Shown: positions 34,476 to 43,928 of the stretch, in pieces
How the letters are laid out: every line of letters begins with the position of its first letter
Numbering within the stretch: the stretch's first letter is position 1
Assembly: GCA_903882805.1 (NCBI GenBank)
Contig: CAIRYK010000048.1
Location: 43,161 to 107,160 of the forward strand
DNA from: an uncultured Bacteroidota bacterium
GTDB taxonomy: Bacteria; Bacteroidota; Bacteroidia; Chitinophagales; Chitinophagaceae
DNA: 64,000 bases
Direction of reading: 5' to 3'
Notes under the pieces: model-generated
Told to the model about the DNA's origin: nothing
Database searches by the model: none
What the model saw: the letters and a program-made list of their open reading frames with translations, nothing else
Position numbers and translations under genes: made by a program

Positions 34476-35990
34476 ATGCTAATGATAAATTTATCTATTC
34501 TTCTGATTATCCCTCTGATAACCGCTGTTATAGTGATGGTTTGCCAAAACGCCAATCAGGTAAAATGGACAGCTCTTTTAGGGTCGGTGGCTCAACTTGG
34601 GTACTCATCTGCACTAATGGTTCATTATATCAGCGACAGGGCAGCGGGCAATACTGCGCAAATGCTTTACGAAACACGCTACAGCTGGTTCAGCAAAATG
34701 AACATTGAGTATTATGTTGGGGTCGACGGAATATCTGTGGCAATGATAATGCTTACGGCTGTGGTTGTGCTTACGGGTATTCTCATTTCCTGGAACGTTC
34801 AGAAAATGGTTAAGGAGTTTTTCTTTCTGATACTATTACTGAGCGTAGGCGCTTATGGTTTTTTTATTTCTCTCGACTTGTTTACGCTGTTCTTCTTTCT
34901 TGAGGTTGCGGTAATACCAAAGTTTTTGTTGATAGGTGTGTGGGGTAGCGGCAAGAAAGAATACAGCGCTATGAAACTTGCCCTTATGCTCATGGGCGGT
35001 TCTGCTTTTGTGCTAATCGGTTTGTTGGCGCTTTATTTCAATACCGACACCGGCGGCGGAGCGCATACCTTCGATTTATTGAAGATTGCCCATATGCAAA
35101 TACCTATAGCCGCACAACGCTTTATTTTCCCACTTATGTTTATGGGTTTTGGCGTATTCACTGCTTTGTTCCCGTTTCATACTTGGGCGCCCGACGGGCA
35201 CTCATCTGCTCCTACCGCCGCCTCTATGTTTCTTGCAGGCATATCTATGAAACTGGGTGGTTACGGATGTCTGCGAGTAGCCACCTACCTTATGCCTGAA
35301 GCAGCGCATGAATATTCCTGGATCATAATACTGGTGTCTACAATAGCTATCATTTACGGGGCATTTGCTACGCTTATGCAAACCGACCTTAAGTACATCA
35401 ACGCTTATTCATCTGTTAGTCATTGTGGGTTTGTGATTTTTGGTATAGGAATGCTCAACCAGACAGCCATAAACGGCGCCGTAATGCAAATGGTGTCGCA
35501 TGGATTGATGACGGCGCTTTTCTTCGGCGCTATAGGTATGATATACGAACGCACGCATACTCGACAGGTAGCGCAGTTGGGCGGACTTTTAAAAACTATA
35601 CCATTTATCATGACGGTATTCGTTATTGCAGGTCTCTGCTCGCTTGGCTTGCCCGGGCTGAGCGGCTTTGTAGCCGAAATGAGTGTGTTTATGGGCGCTT
35701 GGCAAAACCCTGAAACCTACAACCGCACAGCTACGGTTTTGGCTTGCGCATCTATTGTGGTTACAGCAGTGTATATTTTGCGCGCTGTAGGATCTACAGG
35801 GATGGGCCCGATCAAGAATGCTGATTACCTGAACTTTAGGGATGCAGCATGGAATGAAAAGCTGGCTTCGGCTACGCTTATTATTTGTATTCTGGCAATA
35901 GGTATTGCTCCTTTTTGGCTCAATAATCTCGTATCGCCCGATACGCAACTAATAATGACCAATGTAACCAGAACGGTGATTTTGAAGTAA
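34476..35990 (+). CDS. nuoM: NADH-quinone oxidoreductase subunit M
   Basis: The 504-residue polytopic protein is one of the proton-pumping antiporter-like subunits of complex I. Typical motifs: the conserved Glu in FFFLEVAVIPKFLLIGVWGS, GFGVFTALFPFHTWAPDGHS with transport-channel Lys/His residues, SMKLGGYGCLRVATYLMP and YSSVSHCGFVIFGIG. About 14 transmembrane helices. It is followed 45 bases later by nuoN. Other nuo genes are missing from this locus, so complex I genes are split in this genome or this is a partial module. Confidence 0.93.
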   Translation: MLMINLSILLIIPLITAVIVMVCQNANQVKWTALLGSVAQLGYSSALMVHYISDRAAGNTAQMLYETRYSWFSKMNIEYYVGVDGISVAMIMLTAVVVLTGILISWNVQKMVKEFFFLILLLSVGAYGFFISLDLFTLFFFLEVAVIPKFLLIGVWGSGKKEYSAMKLALMLMGGSAFVLIGLLALYFNTDTGGGAHTFDLLKIAHMQIPIAAQRFIFPLMFMGFGVFTALFPFHTWAPDGHSSAPTAASMFLAGISMKLGGYGCLRVATYLMPEAAHEYSWIIILVSTIAIIYGAFATLMQTDLKYINAYSSVSHCGFVIFGIGMLNQTAINGAVMQMVSHGLMTALFFGAIGMIYERTHTRQVAQLGGLLKTIPFIMTVFVIAGLCSLGLPGLSGFVAEMSVFMGAWQNPETYNRTATVLACASIVVTAVYILRAVGSTGMGPIKNADYLNFRDAAWNEKLASATLIICILAIGIAPFWLNNLVSPDTQLIMTNVTRTVILK

Positions 35991-36035
35991 TTTTTGAATC
36001 TGAAACTTGTTTTTCTAACAATCAGCGGTAGCAAT

Positions 36036-37445
36036 ATGGGAATGGATTTTCTATTGATAATGAAATCAGAAATGAGTCTTACGCTCATTATCTTCTTTTT
36101 GCTGTTTCTTAAAATAGCGGAGTTGATTAAAGACAATAAGACGCTGCTGCACGTCGCTAATTTTTTGCTGCTCGGGCACTTTATTCTTGGTCTGTTTTTC
36201 AATAAGGAGGGCGTTTTGTTCAATGGTATGTACTTTTCCACGTCTGTTCTGATCGCTGAAAAGAGTATACTACATCTGGGCGCTTTCCTTATTTCGCTGC
36301 AGGCATTCGATTGGTTGAAACACAACAAACACCTGCTTGAGTTTTACATACTTATGTTGAGCACTTTGCTGGGCATGGATTTTATGATTTCGAGCGGTAA
36401 TTTTCTTATGTTTTACCTTGGTTTAGAGTTGTCGAGTATTCCTCTTGCCGCTTTGTGCAACTACGATCTAAACAAACGCAAATCATCAGAGTCGGCAGTG
36501 AAAATGATATTATCTTCCGCTTTTGCTTCGGCTATCTTACTATTCGGCATTTCTTTTTTATACGGTGTGACGGGTACGCTCAATTTTGCTGAAATGGCGC
36601 CGCTATTAGGTAGTAGTAAGTTACAGATTCTGGCGTTTATTTTTGTATTTACCGGCTTTGCTTTCAAACTTTCCGCAGTTCCTTTTCACCTATGGACGGC
36701 CGATGTGTATGAAGGCGCTCCTGCGCCTGTTACCGCATATCTGTCGGTTATTTCCAAAGGTTCTATAGTGTTCATTTTCATCACTGCTATGTTTCAGTTG
36801 TTTAAAACTTACGAAGGGTTGTGGTACAATATGTTTTACTTAATCATATTGCTTACAATCACTGTTGGTAATCTTTTCGCCATCCGTCAATCCAATATCA
36901 AACGTTTCCTTGCATTCTCCTCTATTGCTCAGGTTGGTTATATTTTGCTGGGCTTATCATCGGGTACTTCTGTTGGCGCTTCCTCGGCAATATTCTTTCT
37001 GGTGGTATATACGTTCAGCAATTTGGGCGCATTTGGCGTAGTATCCCTAGTGTCTGCCCACGCAGGAAGAGAGGATATTGACGATTTTAAAGGGTTTTAT
37101 GCCAACAATAAATTTGCCAGTTGGGTTATGGCCATTTGTTTGTTCTCATTGGCTGGTATACCGCCTACGGCTGGTTTCTTTGGTAAAATGTTCCTGGTTA
37201 CTGCAGGAGCTGCAAAGGGCAATTATGCCTTGATAAGCATTGCTGTAATGAATATGGTGATCTCGCTTTATTATTATCTGCGTGTAGTAAAAGCAATATT
37301 TATCGATGAAAATGAAAAGCCGCTCCCAGCCTTAACGGGTAGCCTTAGCTTGAAAATATCGTTGGTCATTTGCATTGTTGGCGCAATAAGTATGGGCTTT
37401 GCCAGCGGCTTATTTGATTACTTAAATACAATAACCGGAAAATAA
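36036..37445 (+). CDS. nuoN: NADH-quinone oxidoreductase subunit N
   Basis: The ATG at 36036 (469 residues) is preferred; a TTG at 35994 and ATG at 36042 are alternatives. The protein has about 14 membrane segments and NuoN motifs: GLELSSIPLAALCNYDLNKR, SAVKMILSSAFASAILLFGI, GFAFKLSAVPFHLWTADVYE, GAPAPVTAYLSVISK and FSSIAQVGYILLGLSSGTS. It is a proton-translocating subunit of complex I. It is followed after one base by a small Pro-rich gene. Confidence 0.92.
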   Translation: MGMDFLLIMKSEMSLTLIIFFLLFLKIAELIKDNKTLLHVANFLLLGHFILGLFFNKEGVLFNGMYFSTSVLIAEKSILHLGAFLISLQAFDWLKHNKHLLEFYILMLSTLLGMDFMISSGNFLMFYLGLELSSIPLAALCNYDLNKRKSSESAVKMILSSAFASAILLFGISFLYGVTGTLNFAEMAPLLGSSKLQILAFIFVFTGFAFKLSAVPFHLWTADVYEGAPAPVTAYLSVISKGSIVFIFITAMFQLFKTYEGLWYNMFYLIILLTITVGNLFAIRQSNIKRFLAFSSIAQVGYILLGLSSGTSVGASSAIFFLVVYTFSNLGAFGVVSLVSAHAGREDIDDFKGFYANNKFASWVMAICLFSLAGIPPTAGFFGKMFLVTAGAAKGNYALISIAVMNMVISLYYYLRVVKAIFIDENEKPLPALTGSLSLKISLVICIVGAISMGFASGLFDYLNTITGK

Positions 37446-37446
37446 T

Positions 37447-37863
37447 ATGGCGCTTAATCCGAATCACGCTTTTGAGGACCTGGGCGAAGTAAAGTGTGCG
37501 ATAGTAGAGAAAAACTGTACACCAGAAAGAGTAGCATTTCTTACTCAGTTATTGGAACACAACGGTTTCACCATTGTTGTTGTAAAAAGCCCGCCGCCCA
37601 AAGCTGCTAAACCTGCTGCGCCCAAACCTGCGCCTGCGCCAGTCGCAGAGGGCGAACCTGCTGCGCCACCCCCGCCTGTAGAACCTGCGCCACCTCCGCC
37701 GCCGGAAACTTTTACTATAGGCGTTACGGATGTTACATTCAGCCCTATAAATGCGGTTTTCAACAGAGAATTGCGGACGCTTAACGGAAAAGTTGTGACA
37801 TCGAATTACTGGAAACAACTGGAAAGTGAACCGAAGCCAGAGGAATGGTACTGGAAAAAGTAG
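37447..37863 (+). CDS. Small conserved protein with Pro-rich linker, next to nuoN
   Basis: The 138-residue protein has an N-terminal part of about 50 residues (FEDLGEVKCAIVEKNCTPER, VAFLTQLLEHNGFTIVVVKS), a Pro/Ala-rich linker at about 52-92 and a C-terminal part (FTIGVTDVTFSPINAVFNRE, WKQLESEPKPEEWYWKK). No family name was recognised. It begins one base after the nuoN stop and is clearly in that operon, which suggests a link to the respiratory membrane complex. It could instead be a passenger gene. No transmembrane helix. Confidence 0.75.
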   Translation: MALNPNHAFEDLGEVKCAIVEKNCTPERVAFLTQLLEHNGFTIVVVKSPPPKAAKPAAPKPAPAPVAEGEPAAPPPPVEPAPPPPPETFTIGVTDVTFSPINAVFNRELRTLNGKVVTSNYWKQLESEPKPEEWYWKK

Positions 37864-37889
37864 TAATGAGACTCAGGCAATATTGCTGA

Positions 37890-39008
37890 TTACAACAGAA
37901 ATAAGAGGGCCACACCCGCAACGCCGCCAATTACCGACCCAATGAGCGAAAGCGTTTCAAGGCTAATGGAGCCTGTTGTTATGCCTATTACCAGGAAGCC
38001 GGCAATAGCTGCTATCCAGTTGGCAGATGTGAGCGCCGACTGGGCTTTAGTTTGCTGATTGAGCGGGTACATATCGTAGATTATTTTTTGAGATACGCCC
38101 CGGCTGCAGTAGGTCATAATGCAAATAAGGAAGCTTACCATTAGGAAGGATGTATAAGTATGACTTGCAGACAGCAGGTACATACTTGCAGTAACTGAGA
38201 TAAGCGTAACAAAAAGCAATGCTTTATTGGAAACTTTTTTTGCCATCAGACCAAACAAATAAGGCAGAGGAAAAGCAAGCGCTGACCCCCATGCGAAAAT
38301 GTAAGAGATATCATCTATATTACTGTTGGTATCTTTCATTATCAGCGACAAGTTGAACCGCCCTAGGAAGGACAGCATGATACCTACATTGAGGGTGATA
38401 AGCAAAACCCATAGTTTTCTATTTATTTGGAATCCTGAAACCTGTTTTACGCCCGAATAGGCCACATCGAATCCAGCTCCGAAAAGCGCGATGCGGGAAA
38501 GTATGGTGATTGTACCGAACAATGCAAAGGCATACACTGCGCCCCAATGATGAATGAGCGGACCGATGGCGAAACATCCTACTACCGAACCCACTAAAAT
38601 GGTATTGGCCAGCAAACCAAAGTTGGGACCAATGTTCTTTGGTGGACTAATGTGGCTCATAATTATGCTGTACACATTGATCTGAATGCCCGAAAGGAAC
38701 CAATATGCGGACGTAGCTAATAACAAAACCCAAAAACCGGGAAATACGCCCATACCGATTAAGGCAACGGCCGAAAGTAAGGAAATGACCACCGACATCT
38801 TGTTGACCGATGGATAACGGCGTAAAAAAGCAGGAGTAAGCAAAGAGCCTGAGGCCACTGCAATGTAAGTAACTGTCATAAACAGTCCCGTATCTTTTTT
38901 GCTGGCGCCAAGGTTGGCTATCATAACAGGCAAAATAGGGTAGATACCCTGAATAATAATCCTGTCGATAGTGGCTACAAACAATAACGCCGGTACCTGT
39001 CTCTTCAT
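37890..39008 (-). CDS. MFS transporter
   Basis: The 372-residue protein has about 11-12 hydrophobic helices, for example VATIDRIIIQGIYPILPVMI, FMTVTYIAVASGSLLTPAFL and ANTILVGSVVGCFAIGPLIH. The start and the DKK-type loop ANLGASKKDTGLFM fit the major facilitator superfamily. Length is slightly short for the family. The substrate is unknown. It lies 46 bases after the 612-residue gene in the same direction. Confidence 0.75.
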   Translation of the reverse strand: MKRQVPALLFVATIDRIIIQGIYPILPVMIANLGASKKDTGLFMTVTYIAVASGSLLTPAFLRRYPSVNKMSVVISLLSAVALIGMGVFPGFWVLLLATSAYWFLSGIQINVYSIIMSHISPPKNIGPNFGLLANTILVGSVVGCFAIGPLIHHWGAVYAFALFGTITILSRIALFGAGFDVAYSGVKQVSGFQINRKLWVLLITLNVGIMLSFLGRFNLSLIMKDTNSNIDDISYIFAWGSALAFPLPYLFGLMAKKVSNKALLFVTLISVTASMYLLSASHTYTSFLMVSFLICIMTYCSRGVSQKIIYDMYPLNQQTKAQSALTSANWIAAIAGFLVIGITTGSISLETLSLIGSVIGGVAGVALLFLL

Positions 39009-39053
39009 TACCAGTCCAAATATGCGAAATATATTGGTCTGCGCAAAACACTA

Positions 39054-40892
39054 TCATGGGTAGGATAGAAGTATACCAAATTCTTTCAGGCGGTTTTTAA
39101 AGGTTGGTATATGATCTCCTTCTACAAGAATGTGGTATTGTTCAGCTTTGATAACTATTTTTTTAAGCACTTCATCCTGCGCAATCAATCTGTGCAATTC
39201 GCGATTGTCGGTTGGCAGAACAAAAACCTCCTGACTTGTAACACGTTTTATTAGCTTGGTATTGGAGATAATTTTGTTCAGCGCTTCATCCCAGTTTTCA
39301 GGGAGCGGTTGCCCAACAGAATGTTTGAACATGTTTATCTTGTTGGTTACATCTATCAGATTCTTGCACTCTTTAAGAAACTGGCCATGGCTGAACTGAT
39401 ATCTTGTTTCTGACACTTTTGATGTGTAATTGCCTAATCGAACATGAGCCAGCGATGTGTTGCCCTCTACCCTGATGGTCAGGCTATTCGGATCCAAAAC
39501 CAGTTTGCAGTCGCTGTCTGTTTCGGCTGGCACATAGTCATTGGTTTTACCCAGTACATAAGCGCCAAGGTTGGTGAGTCTTACAGCCACGAGCGTATCA
39601 TATTCAGAAAACCAATTCTCTCCAAATTCACCTTCTTGTGGAATGTCGTAATAGGCTAGTTCCAACCCGCCAAAGGCTGCAAGTAGAAATGCAAACCCTG
39701 CAATAGCTGGTTTAACAATAAAATCGTTTTGATCTCCGAGCGTAATATACTTTTTGGGTTCGGAGTATAGATTATATACCGTGGTTTCATAGTGTATTTT
39801 ATTAGCAAGGTCGTAATCAGAAAAAGGCACAATTTTTTTATCGTGAATTTTAGCATAATCCGTTATATTTTGCTTCGAAACCCATTCGTTTTTTGGCAAT
39901 TGCTTGTAAATACTCATCACGTCAGTTACTGCTTTCGACTCAAAATCTCGAATAGGGATGTTAGAAATTCCCTTTAGAGAGTTGAAAAGGTATCCAGCAA
40001 AAGTGAATAAAGTGATGTGCTTCTGGAATAGGTTTTTTATTTCCTCATGGGGAGCGGCAATCACGTTACCTTTTCGCAGGCCATATAGTAGCCCACTCAT
40101 CAATATGCACCGTAGAGTTGGGAATTGGTCGCTGCTGAAGAATTCTCTTATTTGTAGCGACCGCAACATTTTCTTCATTCCGGCAGCATTGGGTTTCCCA
40201 TTGGCTGTGTATTTTAGTTGATCCTGATAATAATAGGACAGCAATGCGGGTAAGGTTGTGGCAATTGTATCCTCTGCATTGAAATAAGATAAATCTTCAT
40301 CGTTTGGTTTAGCAATTGGGTTTAATGTGAATTCCTTTGGTTGTATATAGTAGTTTTGTAATATTTTTTTTAGCGTTGGTGGTAAACTTAGGTCGACCTT
40401 CAAATCTTCAATAATCAACTTGAAGCCAAAGCCCTGTAAAATTCGACTGTTGAAAAATGCAAATTCTCGTTTTATATCGGGGACAGACCATTCATTTCTA
40501 GGTTTTTCAAATATTGTATCTCCCGCTATAAGTTCCATTGTTCTGCGGCTAACGCTTCTTTCCCACAAGGTAGCTTCTATGCAATCTGCCACTTTTTTAG
40601 GCAACCAATCTTTAAAATCAGTGAATACAGATTCGTTCATGATCACAGAAAAAGCTGCAGCTACAACATCTGATTTTGTATTTATTTTTTTTGTTGCCTG
40701 TAGTCTTAATATCTCAGCAGCGCTAATGTCGCCCCATGATTTATGACTGTTTTCTGCATAAAACATCAATGCATAATACAACCAGCCCTTTGTTAATACT
40801 TCTTTGCTGTAATAGCCATCCAGTTCAGCCAGTAGATAGGGTTTACGCGCTGGTATTACTGATTTCATTAGTGCATCATCGAGGTATTGCAT
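39054..40892 (-). CDS. Unrecognised 612-residue partner of a SNF2 helicase
   Basis: The protein has no signal peptide or membrane segment and is mostly helical in composition. The last 150 residues (VLDPNSLTIRVEGNTSLAHV, FVLPTDNRELHRLIAQDEVL, QYHILVEGDHIPTFKNRLKE) resemble the XPB/Ssl2 N-terminal-like (helicase C3) domain found in bacterial DNA-repair helicase partners, but only weakly. It lies directly downstream of a SNF2 helicase (60 bases) and upstream of an MFS gene, all leftward. Two genes of this kind may act together on DNA or RNA polymerase. Function unknown. Confidence 0.6.
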   Translation of the reverse strand: MQYLDDALMKSVIPARKPYLLAELDGYYSKEVLTKGWLYYALMFYAENSHKSWGDISAAEILRLQATKKINTKSDVVAAAFSVIMNESVFTDFKDWLPKKVADCIEATLWERSVSRRTMELIAGDTIFEKPRNEWSVPDIKREFAFFNSRILQGFGFKLIIEDLKVDLSLPPTLKKILQNYYIQPKEFTLNPIAKPNDEDLSYFNAEDTIATTLPALLSYYYQDQLKYTANGKPNAAGMKKMLRSLQIREFFSSDQFPTLRCILMSGLLYGLRKGNVIAAPHEEIKNLFQKHITLFTFAGYLFNSLKGISNIPIRDFESKAVTDVMSIYKQLPKNEWVSKQNITDYAKIHDKKIVPFSDYDLANKIHYETTVYNLYSEPKKYITLGDQNDFIVKPAIAGFAFLLAAFGGLELAYYDIPQEGEFGENWFSEYDTLVAVRLTNLGAYVLGKTNDYVPAETDSDCKLVLDPNSLTIRVEGNTSLAHVRLGNYTSKVSETRYQFSHGQFLKECKNLIDVTNKINMFKHSVGQPLPENWDEALNKIISNTKLIKRVTSQEVFVLPTDNRELHRLIAQDEVLKKIVIKAEQYHILVEGDHIPTFKNRLKEFGILLSYP

Positions 40893-40951
40893 TGCCTTAA
40901 TTTTATTCGTTTGTTTAGTTAAATGGTATTTTGGGATTTGAAGGCAAATAG

Positions 40952-43753
40952 TTATCTGCCCAGTATAAAGCTTATGTCGTCCTCACTCAACGCTTTAAGC
41001 GAAGCGTTGTCGTCTGAAATGATGTTCTGAAACAATTGGCTTTTCTTTTCTTGTAGTTGTAGTATTTTTTCCTCAATAGTACCCATTGTTATCAGGCGGT
41101 AGCTCAGTACTTTACTTTGTTGCCCCATACGGTGCGCGCGGTCTATCGCCTGACTTTCAGCTGCGCGGTTCCACCATGGGTCAAAAATAAATACTATGTC
41201 GGCGGCGGTGAGGTTCAGTCCGGTACCACCTGTTTTTAGCGTCAGCAAAAACACTTTGCAGCTTGGCGTATGCTGAAATCGTTCCACCAGTTCCTGCCTG
41301 TTGCGGGTGCTGCCGGTCATAGTTACAAAGTCAATGCCCTGTTCATTCAGTTGTTCGCTAATTTGCTCCACAGCATGCAGGAAGTTGCAAAACACCAGTA
41401 CTTTATGATTATTAGCCACAGCATCAAATACCTGCTCCACCAGCAATTCAGCCTTTGGCGATGCAATTCTGCCGCTTGTTTGCGCTTCGGGTATACTTGC
41501 TATCTGGCGTAATTCGTTCATTGCCTGAAATATAAAAAACTGCGCTTGCTGTATGCCCTTCAGGGCTACCTGCTGTTCAATGGCGGTTTTGTAGTATTGC
41601 CTGCGCTGTTCGTAATACTTTGCCTGATCGTCGCTCATTTCCACAAACAGCGTTTGTTCAATCTTATCAGGTAGCTCTGTAAGTACATCTTTTTTCAGGC
41701 GTCGCAGTATAAACGGATATATTTTGCGCCGGAGGTCGGCTGTTGCAGTTTTGTCGTCGTGTTTTTGAATCGGCGTAAGGTATTGATTGGTGAACATTTC
41801 AGCCGAACCAAACATAGATGGATTGAGGAATCGAAAGAGCGAATACAGTTCCCCCAGATTATTTTCTATTGGTGTTCCGCTGAGCGCCAGTCTATGTTCG
41901 GCCGATAACAGCATCACGGCCTTGCTGGCCTGTGTTTGCATGTTTTTAATATTCTGCGATTCATCTAGTATTACATAGTAAAACTCTTTGTCTTTGAGCT
42001 GTTCTATGTCGTTGCGCATCATAGCATAGGTAGTAAAAATCAGATTGGCCTGCATAGCATCGTCTATATTCCTTGTGCCGGCATAATAGGTATAAGTGGT
42101 TAGTTCGGTGGCAAACTTGCGCACCTCAGCTTCCCAGTTGAACAGTAGACTTCTCGGCATAACAATCAGCGATGGTTTCGCCTGATGCTTGCCGGCATAA
42201 ATGCCTGTAAGCATTGTTATTGCTTGAAGGGTTTTGCCAAGGCCCATATCGTCGGCAAGGCAGCCGCCCAGCTTGGTGTCGTGCAGATATTTAAGCCATT
42301 TGTAGCCTTGCACCTGATAGTCTCTTAGCGTAGCCGCAACCTTTGGAAGTTTTACTTTTTGAACAGATAGTTTGTTGAAACCCTCAAATACATCTTTTGA
42401 CTTTTTGAATTGTACTTCCGCAGTTTTTGCATCAATCAGTTCTTCTACCAGAGGCAGGTCGAAAAATGATATAGCAACATTATCTTTTCTCTTTTTGAAA
42501 AGGCGCTGCAGCTTCAGCATATAGGCCTCATTGACCAATGCGTGGTCTCCGTTAGCCAATACGATATACCTATTCTTGTTAAACTGATTGAGCGCATCGA
42601 ACAACGATACCTGAAATTCGCCAAACTGCAATGATGCGTCGCCTTCCAGAAAGTCTATTCCGTGGCTCATGTTCATATTCAGCTTTGGGTGAGCTGTATG
42701 TATTTTGTATTGCTTCAGTTTTTCCGCCCCTACTATTGCATATTCCGATAGTAGTTCGGGGATGTCTTTATAAATAAAAGCAGCAGCAATATCGTCCGAT
42801 ATTATAAATAGGTCGCCCTCCAGTATTATACCAGTTGCTTTTTTCTTACCTGTCTTTCCGGCGTGTTTTTCCAGCTTACCCTCTATATAGCTAATGTAGC
42901 GATCGTGCGGTAGCTGGTAAATGGATCTTATAGTTATATTCTTTTCCAGTTCATTTATTGAGGCGAACTTATACAAGTCATATTCGTCCATAAAATCGGC
43001 ATCGGTATAGGGCAGTCGTTGCGACACGCGCATGTGCAGCGCATTGTCTTCATCTACCTTTTCAAACACCAGCATAGGTTGTGTAGCTATTTTATCTTCT
43101 ATGTGTACAATAGTGAATTCGGCATACTGAACCTCGATATTGTCGACATACGAAAACAGGATAGACAGGTATTTTTGCAAATCATCTTTGCTTATTTTAC
43201 TGTTGAAGCCTTTGATAGAATTGAAATAGCGACCTATTTCCTGAGTTTCTATTATCGCATTTTCATTGGTAAGCAGCGCATGATTTTCATTTATGTAGTT
43301 GAACTCAGTATATTCGGTTTCAGATGTAATAATGCTAACAGTCGTTTTAAACTGATTTCCCTCCTCTTCGATATTCAGTATCAGCTTTGCCGCATTATTG
43401 TTGGCAGATATATAAGCCCCAGCTTTATTTATTAACTGCTGTGATCTCAATAATTCGCCTATAAGGTAGGGGTGTTCAAAAAGGTAAAGTTTGTTTTCAG
43501 GGTTTTCCCAATCAATAGAAAAGTCATTTTTCTGCTTTATTTGCTCCACAGATTTCAGAATACTGCGCGTAACTCCGCTATATATACGGTAATCTGCATC
43601 TGTTTTGTTGCCTTTTTTGTCAGTTACTTCAATATAAGCTCCCTTTTCATCGGCCTGCAAAACAAAATACACATCTATCGGTTTCAATGTTTTGCTGGTT
43701 TCGAAACCATAACCTGCTTGTTTGTTCTTCTTAAATTGTTCTAATAGCCCCAT
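40952..43753 (-). CDS. SNF2-family DNA translocase/helicase
   Basis: The 933-residue protein has an N-terminal region of about 470 residues with SNF2-associated character, then the helicase core. Motif I is DDMGLGKT at about 500-507; the DEAH-like box DESQN, SGTPIENNLGELYSLFRFLN, LRRLKKDVLTELPDK and the motif VI segment WWNRAAESQAIDRAHRMGQQ follow. The family remodels protein-DNA contacts with ATP; bacterial members are often linked to RNA polymerase recycling. It is upstream of an unrecognised 612-residue gene in the same direction. Exact target unknown. Confidence 0.9.
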   Translation of the reverse strand: MGLLEQFKKNKQAGYGFETSKTLKPIDVYFVLQADEKGAYIEVTDKKGNKTDADYRIYSGVTRSILKSVEQIKQKNDFSIDWENPENKLYLFEHPYLIGELLRSQQLINKAGAYISANNNAAKLILNIEEEGNQFKTTVSIITSETEYTEFNYINENHALLTNENAIIETQEIGRYFNSIKGFNSKISKDDLQKYLSILFSYVDNIEVQYAEFTIVHIEDKIATQPMLVFEKVDEDNALHMRVSQRLPYTDADFMDEYDLYKFASINELEKNITIRSIYQLPHDRYISYIEGKLEKHAGKTGKKKATGIILEGDLFIISDDIAAAFIYKDIPELLSEYAIVGAEKLKQYKIHTAHPKLNMNMSHGIDFLEGDASLQFGEFQVSLFDALNQFNKNRYIVLANGDHALVNEAYMLKLQRLFKKRKDNVAISFFDLPLVEELIDAKTAEVQFKKSKDVFEGFNKLSVQKVKLPKVAATLRDYQVQGYKWLKYLHDTKLGGCLADDMGLGKTLQAITMLTGIYAGKHQAKPSLIVMPRSLLFNWEAEVRKFATELTTYTYYAGTRNIDDAMQANLIFTTYAMMRNDIEQLKDKEFYYVILDESQNIKNMQTQASKAVMLLSAEHRLALSGTPIENNLGELYSLFRFLNPSMFGSAEMFTNQYLTPIQKHDDKTATADLRRKIYPFILRRLKKDVLTELPDKIEQTLFVEMSDDQAKYYEQRRQYYKTAIEQQVALKGIQQAQFFIFQAMNELRQIASIPEAQTSGRIASPKAELLVEQVFDAVANNHKVLVFCNFLHAVEQISEQLNEQGIDFVTMTGSTRNRQELVERFQHTPSCKVFLLTLKTGGTGLNLTAADIVFIFDPWWNRAAESQAIDRAHRMGQQSKVLSYRLITMGTIEEKILQLQEKKSQLFQNIISDDNASLKALSEDDISFILGR

Positions 43754-43870
43754 ATTAAAGCGGTAATAATTGATGGTGTAAAAATAAAACTAACAACAGT
43801 ATAAAATCGATAGAAATTGATTGCTGCCTGTAACTGTTGTTTTTTATCAGATAAGGGCAAAATTAAACAT

Positions 43871-43909
43871 AAAAAAAGCCTGCCTTTGGTTTTGTAATCA
43901 AGGGCAGGC
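43871..43909 (-). terminator. Rho-independent terminator
   Basis: On the minus strand a 10-bp stem GCCTGCCCTT/AAAGGCAGGC (43909-43900 with 43887-43878, one G-T pair) is followed by seven T residues. It ends the TPR membrane-protein gene, 19 bases past its stop. Confidence 0.85.
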
Positions 43910-43928
43910 AAATTGTTAGATTAACGTT

